A DNA stretch of 64,000 nucleotides from Nitrospira sp. (GTDB lineage: Bacteria; Nitrospirota; Nitrospiria; Nitrospirales; Nitrospiraceae): contig JAFEBI010000011.1 in NCBI GenBank assembly GCA_018242725.1, positions 248,001 through 312,000 on the forward strand. The letters run 5' to 3'. The translations under genes were made by a program, and so were the position numbers. Under the pieces are notes generated by a model, which was not told where the DNA came from, did not search any database, and saw nothing but the letters and a program-made list of their open reading frames with translations. This document shows positions 8,690 to 17,925 of the stretch, in pieces. Positions within the stretch are counted from its first letter, which is position 1; each line of letters begins with the position of its first letter.

Positions 8690-9153
8690 AGGGCTGACCT
8701 AGGCCTGCATCACCACAGGGGGTATGACATTTGAAAGCGCTCGGTGGATGGAACTCGATCTTCGTGAGGTGCTGTTTCTTTCGGTGATTCGTATATCTAT
8801 GATGAAGAGGATCTGCCGAGTTCGCGATGGCATGTATGTAACGAGGGAAAGATACCAGCTGGCCTCTGTTTAGAATCACTGTAACCTAATCATAAGCGAA
8901 GTATTCTACGTGATAGTTCTCAAGTAGGAAGTTGTCATTCTTAGTAAGAAATGGCTGTGCTTACGTTTCAAGATGTATAGACATGTCCATTGCAGTCGTT
9001 CTGCTTGGAAGAGTATGGACTGTTAGCTGACAACGCTGAGGTTCGAAGAACTCGATGCTCCGGTGTTGAGCTCTTTTCCCTATGGTTAAAGTTATGTTCT
9101 GCAACCATCGCAATGTCATGCGGAAGAAGTCCATAAATGCTTCCTACTGATTA
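8690..9153. other. Intergenic, AT-richer than surroundings
   Basis: About 460 bases upstream of the porin gene. It should hold that gene's promoter on the minus strand, but I could not choose one. A 63-codon minus-strand frame at 8688-8879 has no supporting features. Confidence 0.45.
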
Positions 9154-9249
9154 AGTTAAAAGATTGGTTGGGGAGAACACTTTGTCGATATGAGAACTGA
9201 AGCGCTCAGCTATAGCATTGTCAGATGAGGGGCCGTGAGCGAGACTTAT
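9154..9249 (-). pseudogene. IS3-type transposase C-terminal remnant
   Basis: The minus strand encodes SLAHGPSSDNAIAERFSSHIDKVFSP and then a stop. This matches the end of rve-type (IS3/IS481) transposases, where S-x-x-G-x-x-x-DNA-x-AE-x-FF carries the last catalytic Glu. Only about 30 codons are left, abutting the 3' end of the Slp-PhoD gene. Confidence 0.5.
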
Positions 9250-11228
9250 TGAGCCATCAGTTGATGCGAGAACCGTGTTCTGCCGCTTTCATCGATTATT
9301 GTGACTTCGAGAACTGTGCCGTGTATTGATATTTCACCAAAGTTCAGGGAGCCGCTCTCGTTAAATAACGTCGTGGGATGGAATGTGGAATCGGGAAGAA
9401 GGGGAGTCTTAGACGCGCCTGAGAGCGGCCCTGCGATGAACTCATGAAAATCATTCACGCCATCGCGGTTTACGTCATAGGCATTGGCCTGCATATAGTG
9501 AACGTCGGCAGCGAGCCAAACGACATTCCGAATGGGATGTGAAAGAATGGTCTGTACGATCAGGCGTAACTCGTGTTGAAAACCTGTTCCATCTGCCCCC
9601 CGCGTCCAGCTATCATTCCCTGGACTCATCACGCTCCCGGGCTTCGGTGTGGATAAGGGCACGCTCGTGGCAATGACTTTCCACGTGGCGGTAGACTGAG
9701 CAAGACCATTAATGAGCCATGCGAGTTGGGTTGTCCCCAACATTGTTTTGTTCGCCCCATCGAGATCCGAGTTACGGCTTCTGTACTGACGCGTATCTAA
9801 GAGGAAGATTTCAAGATCGGTGCCGTAGCGGACATGTCGATAGAGCCGCGTCGGATCATCTGAGGCATGGCGAATCGGCCAGTATTCGAACAGGGCCTGC
9901 CGCCCCAGTGGCATGCGAGGCTCGTAAGGGCCGGAGAAGTTATTAGTTACATCATGATCATCCCACATGGCCCAGATGGGCACGGATGCCAGAAATTGTT
10001 GGAGAGCAGACGAACCGTGCTGATAGCGATGTTTTGTTCGATACTGACTCAGCGTAGACGCGGTGAACTCATTCCCAGTGGCATTCGGCGGAGACGGACA
10101 GCGGTCATCGCCGTAAATCAAATCCCCCAGTAGAATCATAAAGTCCAGATGTTGGCTCTGAAGTCTCTCGAAAATGGGGTAACCTGCACCGTCATCCCGA
10201 CAACGTTGTTGTCCTCCCAAATCCGCACTCCATGCAAAGGTAATCGGCATAGACTGACTTACAGCTGGTGCGGTCATAAATTCGCCTTGCGTGAACCTTC
10301 TGGTCGAGTCAGTCGACGGTTGAGGCGGAATGGTTTGAACCACGTAACGATAGTGGGTAGCGGGGCGCAACCCGGCCAGTTGAACTTGCATAGTGAAGTC
10401 CTGCGCGGCGTTCGTGGAGAAGCGGTCGGTTTTCAGTCGAGAAGCGCGTTCCCAGTCGTCTACGGCCGCGAAGTGAACCTCAACCTGGGCCGGCCCGTCT
10501 GTCCGAAACCACAGCACCGCCGCGTCACTAGTCACATCGCCGGTCGCGATGCCATGAGACACTGCGCCGGTTGATTGGACAGAAGCTTTATCAAAAGCGG
10601 AGGCGGGATCGAGCGAGCTATTCAAGCAATAGGTCTGGTGTCGTAAGGTGTAGTAGCCGGTTGGTAAGTGAGGGAAATCACGAACCTCGTAGCGGCCGGT
10701 CTTCCAGACATGCAGACAACGAGCCATCACCAAGGGCAAAGGCTTTCGGGCACTTGGCGGGGTGACGGTGGAGGAATCAGTGAGAACTCCTACCACAATC
10801 AGTTTGTTCCCTCGCTCGAGCGCAGAAGGGTCGAGGTGTTGGGAATATTGAAGGACAAACGAGCCGGTGGATGGTGCGGATTCGATCACCATGGTCCTGG
10901 ATTTATTCAGGGGGAGCGCCTCAACGGTAATCATCGAACCGTCGACCGTTTTCTCAACGTCACTAATCCGGCCGCCGACTTGAATCAGGTGATTCGTGAG
11001 ATAGGTTTCAGCTTCAGGATTAAAAATGTCCATCTGAAGCGAGGGGTCGAGCGCCTTCGTCACATCAGGAGGAAATAAGGGGTGGGTGCAGGCTGCCAAA
11101 GAATACAGGAGGAGTATGCCACATGGGAGACTCAGAAATTGCACCCACCAAAACGACGTCACACGCAGGCAATAGGGTGAGCGTGCGCCGGTTTGATATC
11201 TCCATAGGCTCACGTCGGTGGCTACTTC
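9246..11228 (-). CDS. Slp-domain / PhoD-type phosphatase fusion lipoprotein
   Basis: Two-domain secreted lipoprotein. After a signal with lipobox LAAC comes an Slp-like outer-membrane lipoprotein domain: GGRISDVEKTVDGSMITVEALPL, then GSFVLQYSQHLDPSALERGNKLIVVGVL and CLHVWK. The C-terminal ~430 residues are a PhoD-type phosphodiesterase/alkaline phosphatase: AVLWFRTDGPAQV (Ig-like part), then SADLGGQQRC, LGDLIYGDDRC, MWDDHDVTNN, LLDTRQYR and WLAADVHYMQ, which include the metal-binding Asp, Asn and His residues. The frame is open to 11372. I prefer ATG 11228; GTG 11162 would give a compact 25-residue signal. The active-site blocks look complete, so a surface or periplasmic phosphoesterase is likely. 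The fusion itself is unusual. Confidence 0.8.
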   Translation of the reverse strand, partial: EVATDVSLWRYQTGARSPYCLRVTSFWWVQFLSLPCGILLLYSLAACTHPLFPPDVTKALDPSLQMDIFNPEAETYLTNHLIQVGGRISDVEKTVDGSMITVEALPLNKSRTMVIESAPSTGSFVLQYSQHLDPSALERGNKLIVVGVLTDSSTVTPPSARKPLPLVMARCLHVWKTGRYEVRDFPHLPTGYYTLRHQTYCLNSSLDPASAFDKASVQSTGAVSHGIATGDVTSDAAVLWFRTDGPAQVEVHFAAVDDWERASRLKTDRFSTNAAQDFTMQVQLAGLRPATHYRYVVQTIPPQPSTDSTRRFTQGEFMTAPAVSQSMPITFAWSADLGGQQRCRDDGAGYPIFERLQSQHLDFMILLGDLIYGDDRCPSPPNATGNEFTASTLSQYRTKHRYQHGSSALQQFLASVPIWAMWDDHDVTNNFSGPYEPRMPLGRQALFEYWPIRHASDDPTRLYRHVRYGTDLEIFLLDTRQYRSRNSDLDGANKTMLGTTQLAWLINGLAQSTATWKVIATSVPLSTPKPGSVMSPGNDSWTRGADGTGFQHELRLIVQTILSHPIRNVVWLAADVHYMQANAYDVNRDGVNDFHEFIAGPLSGASKTPLLPDSTFHPTTLFNESGSLNFGEISIHGTVLEVTIIDESGRTRFSHQLMAQ

Positions 11229-11562
11229 CATTTGCAGGTCTCTTGTTGTCATCTGCCGTCGTTGGTGGCAACCAGTCCCCAAATAACTTAAAAAAATCTT
11301 GTGAAATAAACGTAAATCTAGTAGCAATAAACGGCACATTCTCCTACTAGTGAATACCCTAGACACAAACATCTGTTTGGTGTCGTCTGATGTAGAGATG
11401 GGTGGCTTGGAGAGAAGAAACGACTATAAGGCCAACTGGCGGAAGCATAGACTTGAAGCGTGGGCACTTCTTCATTGGCCTGTTGGACTAGGCTCAGGAC
11501 TCATTAAATGTTCGATTGCCTGACGGCATCGATCTGTGGTGCACGTGTGGCAGGAGGGTGCC

Positions 11563-12240
11563 GTGAGTGACATGTTTCTGTTGAGCCGAGCGCAGTTGAA
11601 GAGAGTCCAACCTTATTTCCCCGTATCCCACGGTATTTCAAGAGTTGATGATACGCGTGTGATCAGCGGGATCATCTATGTCATTCGGTACGGCCTTCAA
11701 TAGGAGGATGCGCCGAAGGCCTACGGGCCCTACAACACGCTGCGCAACCGCTTCATAGGCTGGAGCCGAGCGGGAATATTCGACACGATCATCTGTGAAC
11801 TGTCGCGGGTGCAAGGTCCAGCCGACTGTCTGATGATCGACGCCACGCATCTGAAGGCTCATAGAACTGCTGCCAGCCTGCTCAAAAATGGGTCCTTCCC
11901 CCTGTATTGGCCGCACGAAAGGCGGCCTGAACTCGAAACTGCGTGCCGTTTGCGATGGCGCTGGCAAGGCGGTGCGTCTGTTGTTGTCAGAAGGGCAAAT
12001 GTGCGATTACACGGGAGCCCGCTGTCTCCTGCCGGGCCATCCCAAGCCAAACACTTGAGCGCCGACCGCGGCTATGACGCGGATTGGCTCATCGCCGCCT
12101 TGAAGAAGCAGGACGTCACCCCGTGTATCCCTCCCCCGCGCAAGCACCGAACGCCACGGCGCCGCTATAGCAAAAGCCTCTACAAACAGCGATTCTTCTC
12201 TTTCTTAGCCTCTTCGCTCTGCCGATTCCGTCACTCCGTC
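11563..12240 (+). pseudogene. IS5-family transposase, broken
   Basis: From GTG 11563 or ATG 11572 the frame reads MFLLSRAQLKRVQPYFPVSHG, typical of an IS5-family N terminus. It then meets TAG at 11701 where the family has Trp, continues DAPKAYGPYNTLRNRFIGWSR and MIDATHLKAHRTAASLLKNG (first catalytic Asp region), shifts frame near 11896 and returns to frame near 12050 as ADRGYDADWLIAALKKQ and CIPPPRKHRTP. The end (normally a K-x-E motif region) is not intact. At least one stop and two frameshifts make it non-functional. I could not define terminal inverted repeats. Confidence 0.75.
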
Positions 12241-12369
12241 TATGTCCCATCGCGCTGAAGCAAGCGTGTTTATTTGTCATCATCGGTCGATCGAAATTGT
12301 TCGGCCATGTCCGGCCGGTGGCCTGCCGCAGCATCCGCGCCACGACCGATCTGTCACGGCTGCCGCTGA

Positions 12370-12790
12370 GTGCCCATCCGCCCGTGCTGCTTTGGCCGTC
12401 CTCGTCCTGTCACCTCCGTTGCCGTGGCCGCAGCACTTAGCCCATGCTTTGCTGATCTCGATCGCGAGCAATTCCTCGTCTGTTGTCTCAATGCTAAGAA
12501 CATGTGTATTGGCGTGAATATCGTCTCGATCGGGACACTCACTCTCAGCCTTGTGCATCCCCATGAAGTGTTTAAGCCTGCAATCCTCCTTAACGCCTGT
12601 GCAATCATTGCTGTGCACAAAATGATCCGTCAGGAGATCCTACACCGAGCCAGGAAGATCAGACGCTTACCACGCGACTACGGGAAGTTGGCGATCTACT
12701 GGGCATCAGTCTACTAGACAATCTCATTCTCGGTGACGACCGTCTCTACAGTTTTGCAGATCAGGGCTGGCCGCTGGGAGGCGACAGCGA
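12370..12790 (+). pseudogene. RadC/JAB-domain protein, frameshifted
   Basis: One frame gives ADLDREQFLVCCLNAKNMC, SIGTLTLSLVHPHEVFKPA and NACAIIAVH. A one-base insertion near 12616-12620 (an extra A) then shifts the sense frame, which continues NDPSGDPTPSQEDQTLTTRL, LLGISLLDNLILGDDR and YSFADQGWPL. Together these are the JAMM/JAB metalloprotease-like domain of RadC-family proteins (motif H-x-H-P-SGD-x-x-PS-x-x-D), though one motif His reads Asp. RadC homologues of this sort are common island cargo. The reading frame is broken. Confidence 0.75.
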
Positions 12791-13403
12791 CCGTCCTGGC
12801 CTACTTCCCGACAATAATTATTTTGAGCAGATGAGGCCTGTGGACACATTTGGAAGATTTCAGGTTCATGCCATAAGTGGCGGTCTGCTTCTGACACAGC
12901 GGACGCCTAAAAAATATTTATCATGCGGAAGAGGCTAGGATGTGCTGTCGCTCGATTGCTCAAGTCGAATTATTCACTTCTAGGGGGAGAGGGGAATGAC
13001 GCGGTGACACAGATTTAGAAAGTGTTAGGACGACAGAAAATCCCTCGTGGCAGTCATCAATTCCATTGTCGCAAAGCCATTTTCTCACGCATAGCATCGA
13101 ACTTGATGGTATCGGCCAGATTGCTTAAGGAGCATACATTGCTTCATAGTGTCCTTTATCAGCCATACTGATATTGTTTGGTAAACCACACCTGATAACT
13201 ACTCTTCAGTTCCCGCTTTAGGTTTTGTTGCGGTCGGTAAACTAGTCCGCAAGTCAAGTCCCCAGCAGAATCCATCGCTAGCCGTGCATTCTAGTACCCC
13301 CTTCTTCTGACTGGGTACGCTGTTCAAACAAGCACAACTTCGGTTCCGAAGGCTTGGACTACTGGAATCTATTCTATTTCTTCGTGATTAATTGTGCGGT
13401 AGG
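12791..13403. other. Intergenic boundary between island debris and the iron locus
   Basis: About 600 bases with no gene I can support. It separates the last mobile-element relic (RadC) from the RND efflux operon. Confidence 0.5.
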
Positions 13404-13428
13404 TGAGGTTTCTATCTGATTGCTCGTC
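13404..13428 (+). promoter_or_regulatory. Possible ECF-type promoter before the RND efflux operon
   Basis: TGAGGT (13404-13409), 15 bases, CGTC (13425-13428). It resembles the TGAGG-R/16/CGTC pattern before the receptor, NRPS operon and exbB but has 15 rather than 16 bases. It lies about 70 bases upstream of the first efflux gene. It is the weakest of the four matches. Confidence 0.35.
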
Positions 13429-13496
13429 TTCTATACGACGGGGTGTAATGTCCCGACTCTGCTCTGATGGGGTGAAGGCTGGGGCGACAACGAGTC

Positions 13497-14567
13497 GTGA
13501 ATATGAATGTCAGAAGTTTGATCATTGTGATTGGCATCGTTGCCGTGATTGTCCTCATCACAATCAGATTGGGAAGCCGATCACCCAGCGAGTCATCGAC
13601 GACAGCTGCGTCCGACAAACTTATTTTGGTCGATGTAGCCCCCGTCACCGTCGGGTCCATCACGGAGTCCATCCAGGCCGTCGGCACGCTGGAAGCCGTT
13701 GCTTCCGTCACATTGAGACCTGAGATTGCGGGGGTCATTCGCCGGATTCATTTTCAAGATGGTCAGGTGGTCGAACGGGCTGCTCCGTTGGTGGAACTCG
13801 ACCAGGAAGAACTCCAGTCGCAGGTCACGCAAGCGGCGGCAGAGGAGAAGATGGCGGTGGTGACCTATGAGCGGCTGAAGCGGATTACGGACGAGCAGTC
13901 CGCAATCGTGCCGGCTCAACAAATGGATGAAGCCAGGATGGCCTGGCACGCAGCGTCTGCGAACAGTCGCCTCTATGAGGCTCGTCTGAAGAAGACCGTG
14001 ATCCGTGCCCCGTTCAGCGGAACGCTGGGGCTCCGGCGCGTCTCGGTCGGTGATTACCTTCAGCCGGGGCAGGACATCGTCAATTTGGAAGACTTGCGCA
14101 CCCTACATGTGGATTTCAAGGTGGCAGAAGTTTGGTTGAGCCGCCTGCATGTCGATCAGACATTGATCGTCATGACGGATGCGTTCCCAGATACGAGATT
14201 CAAGGGACGGGTAACGGCCATTGATCCGAGAGTCGATGCCGTGAATCGAACCGTAGCAGTGCGAGCGGTGATTCCCAATCCAGAGGGTACCCTCCGACCG
14301 GGCCTCTTTGTCACTGTTCGGTTGACCCTAGGAGAAGACGCCCGCGCGCTGCTTATCCCGGAAGAGGCGGGATTTCTTCGGCAGGAGAAGACCATGGTGT
14401 TCCAAGTCGAGAGACAGACGGCCAGACTGAAAGAAGTGGCGCTGGGCGAGCGTGAACATGGGATGGTCCACGTGCGAGCTGGGTTGAAAGAGGGGGATGT
14501 CGTGGTTCGAACTGGTCTCCACAAGCTCCATGACGGCGATCTTGTCTCAATTAAATCACCTGAGTAG
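13497..14567 (+). CDS. RND efflux periplasmic adaptor (membrane fusion protein), 356 aa
   Basis: Periplasmic adaptor linking an RND permease to an outer-membrane channel. It has an N-terminal signal anchor (MNVRSLIIVIGIVAVIVLITIRLG), a barrel-sandwich lipoyl half (SVTLRPEIAGVIRRIHFQDGQVV), an alpha-helical hairpin at ~100-160, the second lipoyl half (ATVIRAPFSGTLGLRRVSVGDYLQPGQD-type sequence near 160-190) and a beta-barrel domain (FKGRVTAIDPRVDAVNRTVAVRA). Length is normal for HlyD_D23/AcrA-type adaptors. The first start is GTG 13497, with ATG 13503 two codons later. It is the first gene of the efflux operon, 57 bases ahead of the permease. Context points to siderophore export, but substrate is inferred. 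Confidence 0.9.
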   Translation: MNMNVRSLIIVIGIVAVIVLITIRLGSRSPSESSTTAASDKLILVDVAPVTVGSITESIQAVGTLEAVASVTLRPEIAGVIRRIHFQDGQVVERAAPLVELDQEELQSQVTQAAAEEKMAVVTYERLKRITDEQSAIVPAQQMDEARMAWHAASANSRLYEARLKKTVIRAPFSGTLGLRRVSVGDYLQPGQDIVNLEDLRTLHVDFKVAEVWLSRLHVDQTLIVMTDAFPDTRFKGRVTAIDPRVDAVNRTVAVRAVIPNPEGTLRPGLFVTVRLTLGEDARALLIPEEAGFLRQEKTMVFQVERQTARLKEVALGEREHGMVHVRAGLKEGDVVVRTGLHKLHDGDLVSIKSPE

Positions 14568-14624
14568 CAGCCGGCCGATTTCGCCCGGCGTGAGTGTGTC
14601 GTTCTTATATCGTCACGAGTAGAC

Positions 14625-17600
14625 ATGCGTCTTTCCGAGACCTGTATCCAGCGACCGGTGTTCGCGATCGTGATGACGCTGTTGCTGGTGTTGTTCGGGA
14701 TCTTGAATTTCCTGCGATTGCCCGTTCGTGAGTATCCGGACATCAAGCCGCCAATCGTCTCGGTCAGAACGGTGTATCCGGGGGCTAGCGTCTCCGTTAT
14801 GGAGTCGGACGTCACGACACCGCTTGAGGACGTGCTCAGCGGTATTCCAGGGCTTCGGACGATCAGTTCCGCCAGCCGCGAAGAAGTCTCCTCGATTACG
14901 ATGGAATTTGAACTAGGGCGAGATCTGGACGGGGCCACCAATGATGTCCGTGATCGGGTGTCTCAAGTTCGCCCGATCTTGCCGTTGGGCATTCTTGAGC
15001 CTCATGTCGAAAAGGCCGCGGCGGAGAATACGGAAGTCTTATGGCTGGCTGTGTCCAGCGGTCACCATTCGGAACTAGAGTTATCCGACATCGCCGATCG
15101 ATTTATCAAAACACGATTGGCCATGATCCCCGGCGTGTCGTCGACCTATCTCGACGGGGAACGACGCTATGCCATGCGGATTTGGCTGGACCCCGATCGA
15201 CTGGCGGCTCGCCGCCTGACTATTGAGAACGTGGAAGACGCGATTCGTAATCAGAATGCGTCGATCCCAGCCGGCCGGATCGAAAGCCATCAGATGGAAT
15301 TCAGCGTCTCTCTCAAAGGAACTCTGCACAACCCGAAGCAGTTCGAGTCGCTGATTGTGGCCTATCGTGACGGATACCCCGTCCGTCTGGAAGATGTTGC
15401 GCGTGTGGAACTGGGTGCTGAGGATACCCGCAAGTTAGTTCGGTTCAACGGCAAGTCATCGCTGGGAATTTCCGTGTCTCGTCAATCGAAGGCGGACACC
15501 TTGGCCGTCGTGCGTGCCGTCAGAGAGCAACTTCCCTCCATTGCGACGGGGTTACCGAAGGGGATGGACCTGACGCTGGCGTGGGACAGTTCGACGCCGA
15601 TCGAACGGTCGTTGGAGGAAGTGTATGTGGCCTTGGGCCTATCGCTGTTCCTGGTCGTGCTGGTCATTTTTTGTTTTCTAGGAAGCCTGCGGGCAACCTT
15701 GATACCGGTAGTCGCAATCCCAACCTCGATTATCGGGACGTGCACCGTTATGGCGGTGACCGGGTGTTCGCTGAACATCCTGACCCTGCTGGGTCTTGTG
15801 CTCGCCGTCGGCCTCGTGGTGGATGATGCCATCATCGTCCTCGAAAATATTCATCGCCGGATCGTCGCCGGCATGCCGCCTCTGCGGGCTGCTATCGAGG
15901 GGACCAACGAAATCGCCTTTGCCGTCATCGCGACAACGATTTCGCTGGTCACCGTCTTCATCCCTATCGCCTTTTTAACCGACCTCATCGGTAGACTCTT
16001 TGCGGAATTGGCCATAGCCATTGCATCAGCGGTGCTCTTGTCCGGTTTCGTGGCATTGACCCTCACGCCGATGATGTGTGGGCGGCTGCTTCGCCAGGAC
16101 GGTGGACGGTTCACTCGATTTCGATTCGCTGCGGGGCTTGCGGATGCCGTGACCCAATGCTACCGCCGTGGTCTTGAATGGGCTATCAACGCGAGAACGG
16201 TGGTTGTCATCGTCGCTGTCGGATCCAGTGTGGCGAGTCTTTTTATCTTCACCCGACTCCCTTCCGAATTAGCGCCACTTGAAGACGTGGGGTGGTTTTC
16301 CGGCTTTCTCACGGCGCCCCAAGGCGCCACGCTTCGCTACACTGACACCTATGCCAAAGAGTTGGAAACGTTGCTCCAGGGGGTTCCTGAGATTGCCCAT
16401 ACGTATATGATGGTGGCTCTCGGCGACCGTCCGACGAGGGTCAACCGTGCCGAGAGTTGGGTGACGTTGAAGGATTGGGACGAGCGCACGAGGAGTCAGC
16501 AGGAAATCGTCGCAGATCTGAATCACAAACTCGGTAGGTTGACCGGGGTGAGGGCCTATCTGCTCAATCCCTCCTCTATCGGAGATTGGTTGGAGAAATC
16601 CCCCGTGCAGTTCGTCCTTGGGGGATTGGACTATCAGGAACTACAGCAGGTTGCCGACGAACTGGTGGCACGATTGGCGAGCCACCCAGGATTTGTGGCG
16701 CCTGGGATGGATGTGGCGTTGAGTACGCCGCACCTGACGGTGGAAACGCATCGCGACAAGAGCGCCGATCTCGGTGTGTCCATCGCCTCCATCGGCCGGA
16801 CGCTGGAGACTTTGCTCAGCGGAAGACCGGTGAATACATTCATGCAGAACGGTCGACAGTATAAGGTGATCGTGAAAGTCGACGACCGACATCGCGAGAA
16901 ACCATCCGACATCAGTCAGCTCTATGTGCGGGGGAATGATGGGGCATTGGTTCAGCTAAACAATATCGTGACGATCAAGGAAGTGCCGGCGCCGGAAACG
17001 TTGAACCATGTCGATCGCATGCGTGCCGTTACGATCAGCGCGGGGTTGGCCGAGGGGTTCACGCTGGGACAGGCTTTGAACTATCTGGATGAAACATCGA
17101 AGGAGATCATCAAGCCCGGTATGAGGACCGCCTATGCCGGAGAGTCCAAGACCTTCGCAGAGAGCAATCGGAATCTGCATATGACGTTCGTATTGGCACT
17201 GGCGGTCATCTTTCTGGTGCTCGCCGCGCAGTTTGAAAGTTTCCGGCATCCCTGGACGATTCTCTTGGCGGTGCCACCGGCTTTGTCGGGAGCGATGTTT
17301 TCCCTGACGGCGATTGACGGGACCTTGACTATCTATAGCCAAATCGGACTGGTCATTCTGATCGGACTAGTCACGAAGAATGCGATCCTGATCGTGGAAC
17401 TTGCCAATCAGCTTCAGGAACGTGGCATGAGCGTATCTGATGCTGCCATCGAAGCCGCGATGTTGCGCCTTCGTCCGATTTTGATGACAACCTGTGCGAC
17501 GATTCTCGGGGCTTTGCCGTTGGCGTTAGCCACCGGCGCAGGAGCGGTCGGTCGTCGGCAGATCGGCGTGGTGATCATCGGGGGGCTGTTGATCTCAACT

Positions 17601-17687
17601 CTCGTGACGCTCGTACTGGTGCCGGCCGGTTACGTGATCTTATCGAGCCGCGGCAAGATTTCTGATGTCCCACGCGCAGGAGTATAG
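14625..17687 (+). CDS. RND efflux permease (HAE-1/AcrB-MexF type), 1020 aa
   Basis: Inner-membrane proton-driven exporter of organic molecules. Length 1020 fits AcrB-type pumps. TM1 is VFAIVMTLLLVLFGILNFLRLPVREYPDI, followed by the porter-domain start PPIVSVRTVYPGAS. The TM4 region with the proton-relay acidic pair reads VLAVGLVVDDAIIVLENIHR near residues 395-410. The second half repeats the fold, ending in the last TM bundle (GLVTKNAILIVELANQLQERG, RLRPILMTTCATILGALPLA). No truncation is seen. It is co-directional with adaptor and OEP genes and just upstream of exbB-exbD-tonB, suggesting a secretion route for the siderophore made downstream (inference). Confidence 0.92.
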   Translation: MRLSETCIQRPVFAIVMTLLLVLFGILNFLRLPVREYPDIKPPIVSVRTVYPGASVSVMESDVTTPLEDVLSGIPGLRTISSASREEVSSITMEFELGRDLDGATNDVRDRVSQVRPILPLGILEPHVEKAAAENTEVLWLAVSSGHHSELELSDIADRFIKTRLAMIPGVSSTYLDGERRYAMRIWLDPDRLAARRLTIENVEDAIRNQNASIPAGRIESHQMEFSVSLKGTLHNPKQFESLIVAYRDGYPVRLEDVARVELGAEDTRKLVRFNGKSSLGISVSRQSKADTLAVVRAVREQLPSIATGLPKGMDLTLAWDSSTPIERSLEEVYVALGLSLFLVVLVIFCFLGSLRATLIPVVAIPTSIIGTCTVMAVTGCSLNILTLLGLVLAVGLVVDDAIIVLENIHRRIVAGMPPLRAAIEGTNEIAFAVIATTISLVTVFIPIAFLTDLIGRLFAELAIAIASAVLLSGFVALTLTPMMCGRLLRQDGGRFTRFRFAAGLADAVTQCYRRGLEWAINARTVVVIVAVGSSVASLFIFTRLPSELAPLEDVGWFSGFLTAPQGATLRYTDTYAKELETLLQGVPEIAHTYMMVALGDRPTRVNRAESWVTLKDWDERTRSQQEIVADLNHKLGRLTGVRAYLLNPSSIGDWLEKSPVQFVLGGLDYQELQQVADELVARLASHPGFVAPGMDVALSTPHLTVETHRDKSADLGVSIASIGRTLETLLSGRPVNTFMQNGRQYKVIVKVDDRHREKPSDISQLYVRGNDGALVQLNNIVTIKEVPAPETLNHVDRMRAVTISAGLAEGFTLGQALNYLDETSKEIIKPGMRTAYAGESKTFAESNRNLHMTFVLALAVIFLVLAAQFESFRHPWTILLAVPPALSGAMFSLTAIDGTLTIYSQIGLVILIGLVTKNAILIVELANQLQERGMSVSDAAIEAAMLRLRPILMTTCATILGALPLALATGAGAVGRRQIGVVIIGGLLISTLVTLVLVPAGYVILSSRGKISDVPRAGV

Positions 17688-17925
17688 GCTTCCCGGCATG
17701 GGCACACATAGTAATGTCCATAACTCGTTACGAATTTGTCCTTCCATTCCTCGATTCGCGACGCGCAGCAAGAACAACACTACCAGTGGATGTGCGGACA
17801 AGACTAAGCTATTTCGTCTTATTAGGTAGGAATGAATGATGAGTCCAGAGGTGGCGAGTGCGTCCTTTTGTGTTTGGCAGGGTCGGTCGGCTGGTGACTG
17901 GGACTTGATCTATGAAGGGAATGTA

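Noticed and set aside
8688-8879. 63-codon minus-strand frame upstream of the porin
   Set aside because: No family, signal or ribosome site; more likely promoter DNA of the porin gene.
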